From contig JAUWAC010000011.1 in the NCBI GenBank assembly GCA_030602245.1, positions 1 through 64,000 of the forward strand: 64,000 nt of DNA. Direction: 5' to 3'. Each line of letters begins with the position of its first letter. Positions within the stretch are counted from its first letter, which is position 1. Under the pieces are notes generated by a model, which saw nothing but the letters and a program-made list of their open reading frames with translations, made no database searches and was not told where the DNA came from. This document shows positions 27,062 through 36,521 of the stretch, piece by piece. Source of the stretch: Marinobacterium sp. (GTDB lineage Bacteria > Pseudomonadota > Gammaproteobacteria > Pseudomonadales > Balneatricaceae). The translations under genes and the position numbers were made by a program.

Positions 27062-28012
27062 TCAGGCCTCCTTCGCCGGCGGGTGCAGCACCATATAGGA
27101 CGCCAGGGCACAGGATGCCAGACGACCGAGCGGGCCTTCGGCCCGACTGGTCAGAATGATCGGCACCCGTGCGCCCACGGCGATGCCGGCGGACTTGGCG
27201 TCGGCCAGATAGATCAGCTGTTTGGCGATCATGTTGGCCGCTTCCAGATCCGGTGCGATGAGAATATCCGCCTCCCCGGACACCGGGGAGTCGATATGCT
27301 TGTCGAGCGCGGCCTGACGCGAGATCGCGTTATCGAAGGCCAGCGGGCCATCGACGATACCGCCGCTGATCTGGCCGCGATCGGCCATCTTGCACAGGGC
27401 CGCAGCGTCCAGCGTGCTCTGCATGCTGGGTTTGACCTTTTCCACCGCGGCCAGGATGGCGACGCGCGGCTGGGGGTTGCCCAGCGCCTGACAGAAGTCG
27501 ATCGCGTTCTGCACGATATCCCGTTTCACGGTCAGATCCGGCGCCACGTTGATCGCAGCGTCGGTAATGATCAGCGGTTTGTGGTAGTTCGGGACATCGA
27601 ACACAAACACGTGACTGAGGCGGCGCTCCGTGCGCACGCCCCGGGTTTTGTGCAACACGGCACTGAGCAGTTCTGACGTGCCGAGGCTGCCCTTCATCAG
27701 AGCCTCGGCCTGATCCATGCGCACCAGCTCGCAGGCGCGCTCCGCTGCCATGTGGCTGTGTTCGGTGGTGACGATCTGGTAGGGCGACAGATCGATCCCT
27801 TCGGCCTCGGCAGCGGCCTGTATCTTGTGCGCGGGACCGACCAGCAGAGGTTCGATCAGTCCCTGCTCGGCGGCTTCGATGGCACCGCTGAGGCTATTGT
27901 GGTCCACCGGGTGAACCACGGCGGTGCGCACCGGGCGTGCCTTGCGTGCCTGCTCTATGAAAAATTCCAGTTGGTCGTGTGCCGGCGGCTGCTGTAGCTC
28001 GATTGTGGCCAT
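27062..28012 (-). CDS. pta: Phosphate acetyl/butyryltransferase, short type
   Basis: This 316-residue protein consists only of the PTA/PTB catalytic domain, with motifs LVGPAHKIQAAAEAEG, EALMKGSLGTSELLSAVL, VFVFDVPNYHKPLIITDAAI, GGIVDGPLAFDNAIS and ADILIAPDLEAANMIAKQLIYLADAKS. It lacks the large N-terminal regulatory DRTGG region of E. coli Pta (714 residues). The short class includes both acetyl- and butyryl-transferases and the C-terminal part of enoyl-CoA-hydratase fusions. The tight pairing with ackA favours acetyl-CoA to acetyl phosphate. Confidence 0.88.
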   Translation of the reverse strand: MATIELQQPPAHDQLEFFIEQARKARPVRTAVVHPVDHNSLSGAIEAAEQGLIEPLLVGPAHKIQAAAEAEGIDLSPYQIVTTEHSHMAAERACELVRMDQAEALMKGSLGTSELLSAVLHKTRGVRTERRLSHVFVFDVPNYHKPLIITDAAINVAPDLTVKRDIVQNAIDFCQALGNPQPRVAILAAVEKVKPSMQSTLDAAALCKMADRGQISGGIVDGPLAFDNAISRQAALDKHIDSPVSGEADILIAPDLEAANMIAKQLIYLADAKSAGIAVGARVPIILTSRAEGPLGRLASCALASYMVLHPPAKEA

Positions 28013-28104
28013 CTGCGGATCTCCGAATCCCTGGTTCAGTGCAACCCTGAGGGGCTGAGGTTAAAGAATGATGACGCCCTGCGGGGCCGCGTGGCCACTC
28101 GGGC

Positions 28105-28470
28105 TCAGACCGGCGTTTTCAGTGTGTCCTGATACGGCGGCCAGCCCATCGGCTTGCCGCCGAGCAGGTGCAGGTGGATGTGGTAAACGGTCTGCCCGCC
28201 ATGGGTGTTGCAGTTGAAGACGGTACGGTAGCCGTCTTCGGCAAAGCCGTGTTCCTCGGCGATATCGCCGGCAACCTTGAGCATGTAGCCCACCAGTTCA
28301 CAGTCGTCGTCGGCGATGTCGTTCAGTGTGGGAATATGACGGCGCGGTATCACCAGTGCGTGGAACGGTGCTTGCGGGTTGATATCGCGAAACACGATGA
28401 CGTGCTCGTCCTGGTACAGGACGTCAGCCGGAATCTCCTCGTTGACGATTTTACAGAACAGACAGTCCAT
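28105..28470 (-). CDS. hinT: Histidine triad (HIT) nucleotide-binding protein, HinT-like
   Basis: This 121-residue protein opens with CLFCKIVNEEIPADVLYQD and ends with the triad HxHxH at H97, H99 and H101 (VYHIHLHLLGG). HinT-type proteins hydrolyse purine nucleoside phosphoramidates. The family is complete and of usual length. The gene lies between pta and spoVR on the same strand with about 60-90-base gaps, so it may have its own promoter. Confidence 0.93.
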   Translation of the reverse strand: MDCLFCKIVNEEIPADVLYQDEHVIVFRDINPQAPFHALVIPRRHIPTLNDIADDDCELVGYMLKVAGDIAEEHGFAEDGYRTVFNCNTHGGQTVYHIHLHLLGGKPMGWPPYQDTLKTPV

Positions 28471-28527
28471 GGGGTCTCTCAGGTTGAATAGGTGGAGATT
28501 CAGTATAACGAGGCCGGCTCGAGCGGC

Positions 28528-30051
28528 TCAAGTCAGCTCGAGCGCCTCCCGCGGTGGACACTGGTAGCTTTTGACGACCTCGTTGTCGGGCGTTACCGAC
28601 TCCAGCCGGACATCGAACCCCCACAGACGGTGCACATGTTTGAGCACTTCCTGGGTCGATTCGCCCAGCGGTTGACGGTTGTGCATGTAGTGGCGCAGCG
28701 TCAGGCTGCGATCACCGCGGACGTTGACGTTATAGACCTGGATGTTGGGTTCGCGGTTGCCGAGGTTGTACTGAGCCGACAGCTCTTCGCGCAGACGGCG
28801 ATAGCCGCTTTCGTCATGGATCGCATCCACGCGCAGCGTCGGCCGCTCGGCATCGTCCAGAATCGCGAACAGGCGCAGCTCGCGCATCAGCTTCGGCGAC
28901 AGGAACTGCAGGATGAAGCTCTCGTCCTTGTAGTTGCGCATCGCATTGTCCAGCGTCGTGATCCAGTCGCTGCCGGCGATGTCCGGGAACCACTCGCGGT
29001 CCTCGTCGGTCGGGTTCTCACAGATGCGGCGAATGTCGGTCATCATGCTGTAACCCAGCGTATACGGATTGATGCCGTTGAAATAGGGGCTGTCGAACGG
29101 CGGCTGATAGACGACGCTGGAGTGGGAGTGCAGAAATTCCATCATGAAGCCGTCCGTGACCAGCCCCTCGTCATACAGCTGGTGCAGCAGGGTGTAGTGC
29201 CAGAATGTGGCCCAGCCCTCGTTCATCACCTGGGTCTGCTTCTGTGGATAAAAGTACTGAGAGATCTTGCGCACGATGCGCAGAATTTCGCGCTGCCAGG
29301 GCTCGAGCAGCGGGGCGTTCTTCTCGATGAAGTAGAGCAGGTTCTCTTCCGGCTCTTTCGGGTAACGGATCTCCGCCTGCTCGGCGGTAATCTCTTTGCG
29401 CGGAATCGTGTTCCAGAGGTCGTTCAGGTGGCGCTGGATGTATTCCTCGCGCGCCATCTGGCGCTCCTTTTCCTCCGCCGCGGTCAGTGGCCGCGGCCGC
29501 TTGTAGCGGTTGACGCCGTAGTTCATCAGCGCGTGGCAGGAGTCGAGCAGCTGCTCGACTTCGTCGACGCCATAGCGCTCCTCGCACTCGCTGATGTAGT
29601 TCTTCGCGAACAGCAGGTAGTCGATGATCGCGCTGGCATCGGTCCAGGTGCGGAACAGGTAATTGCCCTTGAAGAAGGAGTTGTGGCCGTAGCAGGCATG
29701 GGCGATGACCAGTGCCTGCATGGTGATGGTGTTCTCCTCCATCAGGTAGGCGATGCAGGGATTCGAGTTGATGACGATCTCGTAGGCGAGCCCCATGCGC
29801 CCGCGCTTGTAGTTCTGGTCGGTCTCGACGAACTGCTTGCCGAACGACCAGTGGCTGTAGTTCAGCGGCATGCCGATGGAGGCGTAGGCGTCCATCATCT
29901 GCTCGGAGGTGATGATCTCGATCTGGTTGGGGTAGGTGTCGAGGCCGAAGTTTTTCGCCACCCGGCCGATTTCCCGGTCGTAGGCTTCGATCAGATCGAA
30001 ACTCCATTCCGAACCGGTCGAGATAGGGGTGCGCTCTTTTACCGTGCTCAT
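28528..30051 (-). CDS. spoVR: SpoVR/YcgB family protein
   Basis: This 507-residue soluble protein belongs to the SpoVR family (E. coli YcgB). Recognisable regions are [72 protein letters not shown] and the C-terminal [20 protein letters not shown]. The HExxH-like His/Glu positions in the central part suggest a metal site, but the biochemical role is unknown. Its start overlaps the yeaH stop by four bases. With yeaH and prkA it forms a module induced in stationary phase or nutrient stress in E. coli. Confidence 0.95.
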   Translation of the reverse strand: MSTVKERTPISTGSEWSFDLIEAYDREIGRVAKNFGLDTYPNQIEIITSEQMMDAYASIGMPLNYSHWSFGKQFVETDQNYKRGRMGLAYEIVINSNPCIAYLMEENTITMQALVIAHACYGHNSFFKGNYLFRTWTDASAIIDYLLFAKNYISECEERYGVDEVEQLLDSCHALMNYGVNRYKRPRPLTAAEEKERQMAREEYIQRHLNDLWNTIPRKEITAEQAEIRYPKEPEENLLYFIEKNAPLLEPWQREILRIVRKISQYFYPQKQTQVMNEGWATFWHYTLLHQLYDEGLVTDGFMMEFLHSHSSVVYQPPFDSPYFNGINPYTLGYSMMTDIRRICENPTDEDREWFPDIAGSDWITTLDNAMRNYKDESFILQFLSPKLMRELRLFAILDDAERPTLRVDAIHDESGYRRLREELSAQYNLGNREPNIQVYNVNVRGDRSLTLRHYMHNRQPLGESTQEVLKHVHRLWGFDVRLESVTPDNEVVKSYQCPPREALELT

Positions 30052-31334
30052 GCCGCTCCCTCCGTCCGCTTTTCGAACAGTTTGCGAAAGACCGGGTAAA
30101 TTTCGCCAGCGTCGGTGATGTGCTGCATCGCGAACGAGTCGGGGAATTTCTCCTGCAGACCCTCGTATTCATACCAGAGGTTCTGATGCGGGCCGGTGGT
30201 GATCTCGACGTAGGCGTAGTACTGCACCTTGTTGAGAATCCGCTTGCCGAGAATCTCGGAGCAGGCAGCCGAGTCGCCATCCCAGTTGTCGCCGTCCGAC
30301 GCCTGGGCGATGTAGATATTCCAGTCGGCGGGTGAATAACGGGCATCGATGATGTCGGCCGTCATCTGCAGCGCGCTGGAAACGATGGTGCCGCCGGTTT
30401 CCCGGGAGTAGAAGAACTCCTGTTCGTCGACCTCCTTGGCGTGGGTGTGATGGCGTACGAACACCAGTTCGATCTGCTTGTAGTTTCGCTCGAGAAACAG
30501 ATACAGCAGGATGAAGAAACGCTTCGCGATATCCTTGATTGACTGGGTCATCGAGCCGGAGACATCCATGACGCAAAACATCACCGCCTTGCTGGAGGGC
30601 ACCGGCACTCGGACCAGATTGTTATAGCGCAGGTCAAAGTCATCGATGAACGGCAGGCGGCGTGCCTTTTTGTCGAGCTCGGCGATCTGGTCGCGCAGCG
30701 CCTGCAGCTGCTCGCGCGGGACTTCGCTGGCGGGCAGCGCCTCGAGTGCCCATAACTCCTTGCGCAGGGCCCGAATCTCCTTGCGATCTTCACCGCCGAG
30801 CGCGATGCGCCGGGCGTGAGCGGCGCGCAGTGAACGGACGATATGCAGCTTTTCCGGTGAGCCGCTGGTGGTGAAGCCTGCGCGGCGGGTTTCGAATGAG
30901 GTGGCGTCCTTCAGCTGTTTGCGCACCAGATAGGGCAGTTCAAGATCCTCGAACATGAAGTCGAGGAACTCGTCCTGACTGATAGTGAAGGTAAAGTTGT
31001 CTTCACCTTCCCCATGATTGCTGGCCTTGCCCTGACCGCCGCCGCCACCGCCGCCCCCTTCGGGGCGCTGAAACTCGTCACCGGTGACGAACTCCTTGTT
31101 GCCGGGGTAGACGCGGGTCTGGCGTCCCCCCTGGCCATGATGAAAGACGGGTTCTGAAATGTCGCGGCGCGGGATCGTGACCTCGCCGCCGCGCTCGATA
31201 TCCGAGATCGAGCGGTCATGGATGGCGTCCTCCACGGCACGCTTGATGTGCTGCTTGTAACGCCGCAGGAAGCGCTGACGGTTGACCGTGCTCTTCTTTT
31301 TGGCGTTGAGGCGGCGATCGATGATGTAGCTCAT
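30048..31334 (-). CDS. yeaH: YeaH/YhbH family protein (DUF444, VWA-like)
   Basis: This 428-residue protein has a basic N-terminus ([20 protein letters not shown]), a run of eight or more glycines near 93-100, and a C-terminal von Willebrand A-like domain with the metal motif DVSGSM at 257-262 and later [10 protein letters not shown]-like sequence. It is the invariable partner of PrkA and SpoVR and is thought to act with them, but no reaction is known. The gene lies 69 bases after prkA and overlaps spoVR. Confidence 0.95.
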   Translation of the reverse strand: MSYIIDRRLNAKKKSTVNRQRFLRRYKQHIKRAVEDAIHDRSISDIERGGEVTIPRRDISEPVFHHGQGGRQTRVYPGNKEFVTGDEFQRPEGGGGGGGGQGKASNHGEGEDNFTFTISQDEFLDFMFEDLELPYLVRKQLKDATSFETRRAGFTTSGSPEKLHIVRSLRAAHARRIALGGEDRKEIRALRKELWALEALPASEVPREQLQALRDQIAELDKKARRLPFIDDFDLRYNNLVRVPVPSSKAVMFCVMDVSGSMTQSIKDIAKRFFILLYLFLERNYKQIELVFVRHHTHAKEVDEQEFFYSRETGGTIVSSALQMTADIIDARYSPADWNIYIAQASDGDNWDGDSAACSEILGKRILNKVQYYAYVEITTGPHQNLWYEYEGLQEKFPDSFAMQHITDAGEIYPVFRKLFEKRTEGAA

Positions 31335-31403
31335 ACGGAAAACTCCCGTGGTCGGGTAATACGCCGGGCGCGGATACGCCCGGTACAGCCGAATACCCTT
31401 GTT

Positions 31404-33326
31404 TTACTGGGACTTGCGTACGCGGATATACCATTCGGAGAGCAGGCGAACCTGCTTCTCGGTATAGCCCCGTTCGATCATCCGCTTGACGAACTCGCCA
31501 TGTTTCTTCTGCTCGTCGGAGGAGGCTTTCGGGTTGAACGAGATCACCGGCAGCAGATCCTCGGTATTGGCGAACATCTTCTTCTCGATCACGGTGCGCA
31601 TCTTCTCGTAGCTGTTCCAGGCCGGGTTCTTGCCCATGTTGCTGGCACGGGCACGCAGCACGAAGTTGACGATCTCGTGGCGGAAATCCTTCGGGTTGCT
31701 GATGCCGGCAGGCTTTTCGATCTTCTCCAGTTCTTCGTTGATCGCCTGACGGTCGAGAATGTCGCCGGTTTCCGGGTCGCGGTATTCCTGATCCTGGATC
31801 CAGAAGTCGGCGTAGGTGACGTAGCGGTCGAAGATGTTCTGGCCATACTCGGAGTAGGATTCCAGATACGCGGTCTGGATCTCCTTGCCGAGGAAGTCGA
31901 TGTACTTGGGTGCGATGTACTCCTTCAGATAGCCAAGGTAGCGCTCCTGCGTTTCGGTCGGGAATTGCTGCTGGCTGATTTCACGTTCCAGTACATAGAG
32001 CAGGTGCACCGGGTTGGCTGCCACTTCGGCCGGGTCGAAGTTGAAGACCTTGGAGAGAATCTTGAACGCGAAGCGGGTCGACAGACCTTCCATGCCTTCG
32101 TCGACGCCGGCCGCATCCTTGTACTCCTGCAGCGACTTCGCCTTGGGGTCGGTGTCTTTCAGATTCTCGCCGTCATACACGCGCATCTTGGAGTAGATGC
32201 TGGAGTTTTCCGGTACTTTCAGCCGCGACAGCACGGTGAACTGAGCCAGCATGTCGAGCGTGTCGGGGGCGCAGGGCGCAGCGGCAAGCGAGCTGTTCTC
32301 GAGCAGCTTCTCGTAGATGTGGATCTCTTCGGTGACCCGGGTGCAGTAAGGCACCTTGACGATATACACACGGTCGATGAAGGCTTCGTTGGTCTTGTTG
32401 TTCTTGAACGTCTGCCACTCGGACTCGTTCGAGTGCGCCAGAATGATGCCGTCGTACGGAATCGCGCCCATGCCCTCGGTGCTGTTGTAGTTACCCTCCT
32501 GAGTGGCGGTCAGCAGCGGGTGCAGCACCTTGATCGGTGCCTTGAACATCTCGACGAACTCCATCAGGCCCTGGTTGGCGCGACACAGTGCGCCGGAGAA
32601 ACTGTAGGCGTCCGGGTCGTGCTGCGGGTATTCCTCGAGCTTGCGAATGTCGACCTTGCCGACGAGGCTGGAGATATCCTGGTTGTTCTCGTCGCCCGGT
32701 TCGGTCTTGGCGATCGCGATCTGGTTCAGAATCGACGGGTAGAGCTTCACGACCCGGAACTGGGAGATATCACCGCCATACTCATGCAGGCGCTTGACGG
32801 CCCACGGTGACATGATGCCGCGCAGGTAGCGGCGCGGGATGCCGTACTCCTGTTCCAGAATCTCGGCGTCCTCTTTCGGGTTGAACAGCCCCAGTGGCGA
32901 TTCAAATACCGGCGAGCCCTTGATCGCGTAAAACGGGATGTGCTGCATCAGAGCCTTGAGGCGCTCGGCGAGTGAGGACTTACCACCGCCGACAGGGCCA
33001 AGCAGATAGAGAATCTGTTTCTTCTCTTCCAGTCCCTGCGCGGCGTGACGGAAGTAGGAGACGATGCTCTCGATCGCATCCTCCATACCGTAAAATTCGT
33101 TGAAGGCGGGGTAGCGTTTGATCACCTTGTTGGAAAAGATGCGGCTCAGCCGCGGCTCCATCGAGGTGTCGACCAGCTCCGGTTGGCCAATGGCGTCCAG
33201 CATGCGCTCGGCTGCATTGGCGTAGGTCAGTGGGTCCTCCTTGCACAGGTTAAGGTACTCCTGCAGGCTCATTTCCTCCTGCTGGATTGATTCATAACGC
33301 GCTTTGTAATGATCAAAGATACTCAT
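31404..33326 (-). CDS. prkA: PrkA-type serine protein kinase (YeaG)
   Basis: This 640-residue protein has an AAA+ module with Walker A GPVGGGKSS at 110-118 and a Walker B-like region (YDGIILAHSNESEWQ), followed by the C-terminal PrkA kinase-like domain. E. coli YeaG (644 residues) affects the response to sustained nitrogen starvation and stationary phase. It is first in the prkA-yeaH-spoVR operon, so its upstream gap should hold the stress-responsive promoter; I could not identify a clear sigma-54 or sigma-S element. Confidence 0.96.
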   Translation of the reverse strand: MSIFDHYKARYESIQQEEMSLQEYLNLCKEDPLTYANAAERMLDAIGQPELVDTSMEPRLSRIFSNKVIKRYPAFNEFYGMEDAIESIVSYFRHAAQGLEEKKQILYLLGPVGGGKSSLAERLKALMQHIPFYAIKGSPVFESPLGLFNPKEDAEILEQEYGIPRRYLRGIMSPWAVKRLHEYGGDISQFRVVKLYPSILNQIAIAKTEPGDENNQDISSLVGKVDIRKLEEYPQHDPDAYSFSGALCRANQGLMEFVEMFKAPIKVLHPLLTATQEGNYNSTEGMGAIPYDGIILAHSNESEWQTFKNNKTNEAFIDRVYIVKVPYCTRVTEEIHIYEKLLENSSLAAAPCAPDTLDMLAQFTVLSRLKVPENSSIYSKMRVYDGENLKDTDPKAKSLQEYKDAAGVDEGMEGLSTRFAFKILSKVFNFDPAEVAANPVHLLYVLEREISQQQFPTETQERYLGYLKEYIAPKYIDFLGKEIQTAYLESYSEYGQNIFDRYVTYADFWIQDQEYRDPETGDILDRQAINEELEKIEKPAGISNPKDFRHEIVNFVLRARASNMGKNPAWNSYEKMRTVIEKKMFANTEDLLPVISFNPKASSDEQKKHGEFVKRMIERGYTEKQVRLLSEWYIRVRKSQ

Positions 33327-33708
33327 TGCTCACCTTCCTGTACTCGGACGCTGGCTCTTTCGATAACAACCTGATTTCAAAGTTGTTGTCACAGCGTACA
33401 TCGCCGCTTTCCTGATTCAGTGTAGTCCAAAGCTACGGGGTGCAAGGTCCGCTCTGCACTTCTTTGACACTGGCCTGCGAGGTACGTTGCACCCGCTTTG
33501 GCAATTGCGTTCGCGGGTGCCGGTAGCGAGAGATCTGCATTAACTGTGCCGCGCGCGCGGTGGGCTTGGGGACAGGGTCGCACTTTCAACGGGTTAGGGG
33601 GTGATTTGGCTAGTCCCGTCGGACCGGGGGCGGCAGGGGGCGGATAGCGCCCCGGTGCACGATAAATGACCAGCGATGACCTGAAACGGGGCGTTGCCTC
33701 GATGGCGG
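33327..33708. other. Intergenic region upstream of prkA
   Basis: This 382-base gap is presumably the promoter region of the prkA operon. It contains an inverted repeat, AACAAC (33365-33370) and GTTGTT (33382-33387), separated by 11 bases and 39 bases before the prkA start codon. A 66-codon open frame at 33389-33589 on the minus strand has no recognisable features and I do not call it. I see no convincing sigma-54 (TGGCAC-N5-TTGCA) site. Confidence 0.5.
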
Positions 33709-34491
33709 TCAGGGCGAGGGGATCTGCTCGATCATGTCGAGGCGCGGCTCGACCGGCGGCAGATCCGGTGTCAGCGCGTTCCGGGCCGAGGCCGAATAGA
33801 GTTGCTTGAGGTTGTGCTGGATGCGGGCAAAGCTGGGGTCGGTCGCAAACGCCTGCTGTAGTGTGTCGATGGCGGCGCCCAGACGTCCGCTGCGGGCCTG
33901 AACCACCGCCAGGTTGTTGTACAGCTCAGGTACCAGCGGGTGGTGCTCAAGCTCGGCGCGCAGCAGGCGCTCGGCGGCGTCGATGCGCCCGTCCTGCAGC
34001 AGGATGCGGGATTCCAGCAGCGAGGCGGAAAGGTCTTCGGGGTTGAGCTGTCGGTACTCATCGAGCAGGGTCAGCGCGGTGTCAACATCAGCCCGCTCCG
34101 CCAGCGCCAGTGCCGCCGCAAAGGTTTCCTGCGCATCGCTGCCAGGCTGCGGCAGCGGCGCCGGTGCAGCGGGGGCCGGCGGGATCAGTGCCGTCTCAGT
34201 TGTGGCAACAGGCTCGCCATTGAGGCGGGCGCGTTCGGCGGCGAGCCAGCGCTTGATCTCGTCGACCCGGGCATAGAGGGTTTCATCGTCGATCGGCAGG
34301 TCGCGAATCCGCAGCGGCCCCGGCTGATGCTCAGCGGCCGGACGGGCGCAGTCGAATGCCTGATTCTGCCCGGCGCTGAGGCAGTATTCGCTGCCGGCGC
34401 TGACCGAGGGCTGGCTGCTGCAGCCGGAGGCGAGGGCAGCGCAACCGAGCAGCAGTGCCAGTCCGGCTCTGCGCGTCAGGCATCTGGTCAT
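33709..34491 (-). CDS. TPR-containing lipoprotein
   Basis: This 260-residue protein has a lipoprotein signal (RRAGLALLLGCAALASGC) with the acylated cysteine at C24. After a linker rich in Ala and Pro come about three tetratricopeptide-like helical repeats in the C-terminal half (FAAALALAERADVDTALTLL; LLESRILLQDGRIDAAERLL; YNNLAVVQARSGRLGAAIDT). The motif positions are typical of TPR scaffolds. It is probably anchored in the outer membrane. The partner is unknown; it lies between the prkA operon and a LysE exporter with no obvious functional link. Confidence 0.85.
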   Translation of the reverse strand: MTRCLTRRAGLALLLGCAALASGCSSQPSVSAGSEYCLSAGQNQAFDCARPAAEHQPGPLRIRDLPIDDETLYARVDEIKRWLAAERARLNGEPVATTETALIPPAPAAPAPLPQPGSDAQETFAAALALAERADVDTALTLLDEYRQLNPEDLSASLLESRILLQDGRIDAAERLLRAELEHHPLVPELYNNLAVVQARSGRLGAAIDTLQQAFATDPSFARIQHNLKQLYSASARNALTPDLPPVEPRLDMIEQIPSP

Positions 34492-34521
34492 GGGGCGATT
34501 CTCCCTTATCGTCGATCGATC

Positions 34522-35136
34522 TCACAGCGTTGCTGTGGAGAGTACCAGACCTGCCAGAATCAGTGCAGTGCCGGACAGCCTGTTCTGCCACTGTATGGCG
34601 CGCGGGCTCTGCATCAGCACGCGTAGCCTGGAGGCCAGAGTGCTGTAGCCGGTCATTACGCTCCAGTCGACGATCAGCAGCGTGGCGGCGATGACGGCGA
34701 GCTGAGGACCGCGCGGCAGCGCCGGGTCCATGAACTGGGGCACCAGCGCGACCAGAAAGATGATGCCTTTGGGATTGGTGATGTTCACCAGATAGGCGCT
34801 GAGGAAGTGCTGGCGCCGCCTGACGCCGCGGGTATTGCCGAGCTTGATGCCGTCACGGGAGCGCCAGAGGCTGATGCCGAGCCAGACCAGATAGCCGGCG
34901 CCGATCCATTTTATCGCCTGAAACAACGTCGGTGAGGCGGCCACGACGCCGCCCAGCCCGACCGCGACGATCAGCAGCTGAGTGCCGTAGCCGGCGATCA
35001 GTCCGGCCACGGCCGGTGCGGCGCCGCGGACACCATGGCTAAGGCCGTAGCTCATCGCCGTGGCGGCCCCCGCGCCCGGTGACAGACTGATCAGAATTGC
35101 GGCGCTCAACAGCGCCAGCCAGACCTCGACGGCCAT
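34522..35136 (-). CDS. LysE/RhtB family exporter
   Basis: This 204-residue inner-membrane protein has six hydrophobic segments and the family's N-terminal motif SLSPGAGAATAMSYGLSHGV, with the middle motif WIGAGYLVWLGISLWRSRDG and NPKGIIFLVALVPQF. LysE/RhtB proteins export amino acids or homoserine-type compounds; the substrate here is unknown. It ends 30 bases before the lipoprotein gene on the same strand. The terminator-like hairpin upstream separates it from purD. Confidence 0.9.
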   Translation of the reverse strand: MAVEVWLALLSAAILISLSPGAGAATAMSYGLSHGVRGAAPAVAGLIAGYGTQLLIVAVGLGGVVAASPTLFQAIKWIGAGYLVWLGISLWRSRDGIKLGNTRGVRRRQHFLSAYLVNITNPKGIIFLVALVPQFMDPALPRGPQLAVIAATLLIVDWSVMTGYSTLASRLRVLMQSPRAIQWQNRLSGTALILAGLVLSTATL

Positions 35137-35162
35137 CGTTGACTCCCTGCAGAAACGGAAAC

Positions 35163-35181
35163 AGCCGCCCGAGGGCGGCCA
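35163..35181 (-). terminator. Terminator-like hairpin after purD
   Basis: On the minus strand GCCGCCC and GGGCGGC (35164-35170 and 35173-35179 on the plus strand) form a hairpin followed by TGTTTCCGTTTCTG. The T tract is interrupted, so confidence is moderate. Confidence 0.45.
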
Positions 35182-35217
35182 TTTGCGTTTTTAGCACAGA
35201 AACGAGTTGTTGTCGTC

Positions 35218-36504
35218 TCAGTCAGCTTTTTCCCGCGCGATCGCGCGATAGGCGATATCGGTGCGGTAGTAGGCATCTTTCCAGCTCACCTGATCGACCA
35301 GTGCGTAGGCACGCTGCTGTGCGTCGGTGACGCTGTCGCCGAGTGCGGTGACGCAGAGCACGCGCCCGCCCGCCGTGACGACCTTGCCATCCACCAGTTT
35401 GGTGCCGGCATGGAAGATCTTGCTGTCTGCCGGGCAGTCGGCCGGCAGGCTGATCTCGTCGCCCTTGGCGTAGCTGCCGGGATAGCCACCGGCGGCCATG
35501 ACCACACCCACCGACGGGCGTGCATCCCACTCGGCTTCGACCTGGTCCAGCCGCTTGTCGAGTGCCGCGTTGCAGAGCTCGACCAGGCTGGATTTCAGGC
35601 GCAGCATGATCGGCTGGGTTTCCGGATCACCGAAGCGGCAGTTGTACTCGATGACCTTGGGCGTGCCGTCGGCCATGATCATCAGGCCGGCATACAGGAA
35701 TCCGGTGTACTCGTTGCCTTCAGCGGCCATACCGCGCACGGTGGGCAGGATCACCTCTTCCATGATGCGGTTGTGGATATCCGGCGTCACCACCGGGGCC
35801 GGCGAGTAGGCGCCCATGCCGCCGGTGTTGGGACCGCTGTCGCCGTTGCCGACGCGTTTGTGATCCTGGCTGGTGGCCATCGGCAGGACATGTTCACCAT
35901 CGACCATGACGATGAACGAGGCTTCCTCGCCGTCGAGGAACTCCTCGATGACGACGCGGTGTCCGGCATCACCGAAGGCATTGCCGGCAAGCATGTCCCG
36001 GATCGCGGCTTCGGCTTCCTCCAGCGTCATCGCGACGATAACGCCTTTGCCGGCGGCGAGGCCGTCAGCCTTGACGACGATCGGTGCGCCTTTTTCACGC
36101 ACGTATGCCAGCGCCGGTTCCACGGCGGTGAAGTTCTGGTATTCGGCGGTCGGAATCTGGTGCCGTGCCAGGAAGTCCTTGGTGAACGCCTTGGAGCCTT
36201 CCAGCTGAGCGGCGCCGGCGCTCGGGCCGAACACGCGCAGGCCCCGTGCGTTGAACGTATCCACAATGCCGGCCACGAGTGGCGCTTCCGGTCCGACGAT
36301 GGTCAGATCGATGCCGTTCTCCTGCGCGAACGCGGCCAGCTCGTCCAGTGCCATGACGTCGATATCGACGTTGCACAGCTTGTTTTCCTGCGCCGTGGCG
36401 GCGTTGCCCGGGGCGACGTAGACGGTCTCGACCGCCGCGTCGCGGGCACAGGCCCAGGCCAGCGCGTGTTCGCGCCCGCCGGAGCCGATGACAAGAATCT
36501 TCAT
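35218..36504 (-). CDS. purD: Phosphoribosylamine-glycine ligase (GARS)
   Basis: This 428-residue ATP-grasp enzyme carries out the second step of purine synthesis. It begins KILVIGSGGREHALAWACAR, has the ATP-binding KADGLAAGKGVIVA near 145 and the signature EYNCRFGDPETQPIMLRL near 285. Length is normal. It follows purH by 17 bases and completes a dusB-fis-purH-purD order like that in Pseudomonas. Confidence 0.98.
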   Translation of the reverse strand: MKILVIGSGGREHALAWACARDAAVETVYVAPGNAATAQENKLCNVDIDVMALDELAAFAQENGIDLTIVGPEAPLVAGIVDTFNARGLRVFGPSAGAAQLEGSKAFTKDFLARHQIPTAEYQNFTAVEPALAYVREKGAPIVVKADGLAAGKGVIVAMTLEEAEAAIRDMLAGNAFGDAGHRVVIEEFLDGEEASFIVMVDGEHVLPMATSQDHKRVGNGDSGPNTGGMGAYSPAPVVTPDIHNRIMEEVILPTVRGMAAEGNEYTGFLYAGLMIMADGTPKVIEYNCRFGDPETQPIMLRLKSSLVELCNAALDKRLDQVEAEWDARPSVGVVMAAGGYPGSYAKGDEISLPADCPADSKIFHAGTKLVDGKVVTAGGRVLCVTALGDSVTDAQQRAYALVDQVSWKDAYYRTDIAYRAIAREKAD

Positions 36505-36521
36505 CGCTTGCTATCCCTGTA

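Noticed and set aside
33389-33589. 66-codon frame in the prkA upstream gap
   Set aside because: No ribosome site, no hydrophobic or domain signature and unremarkable composition.
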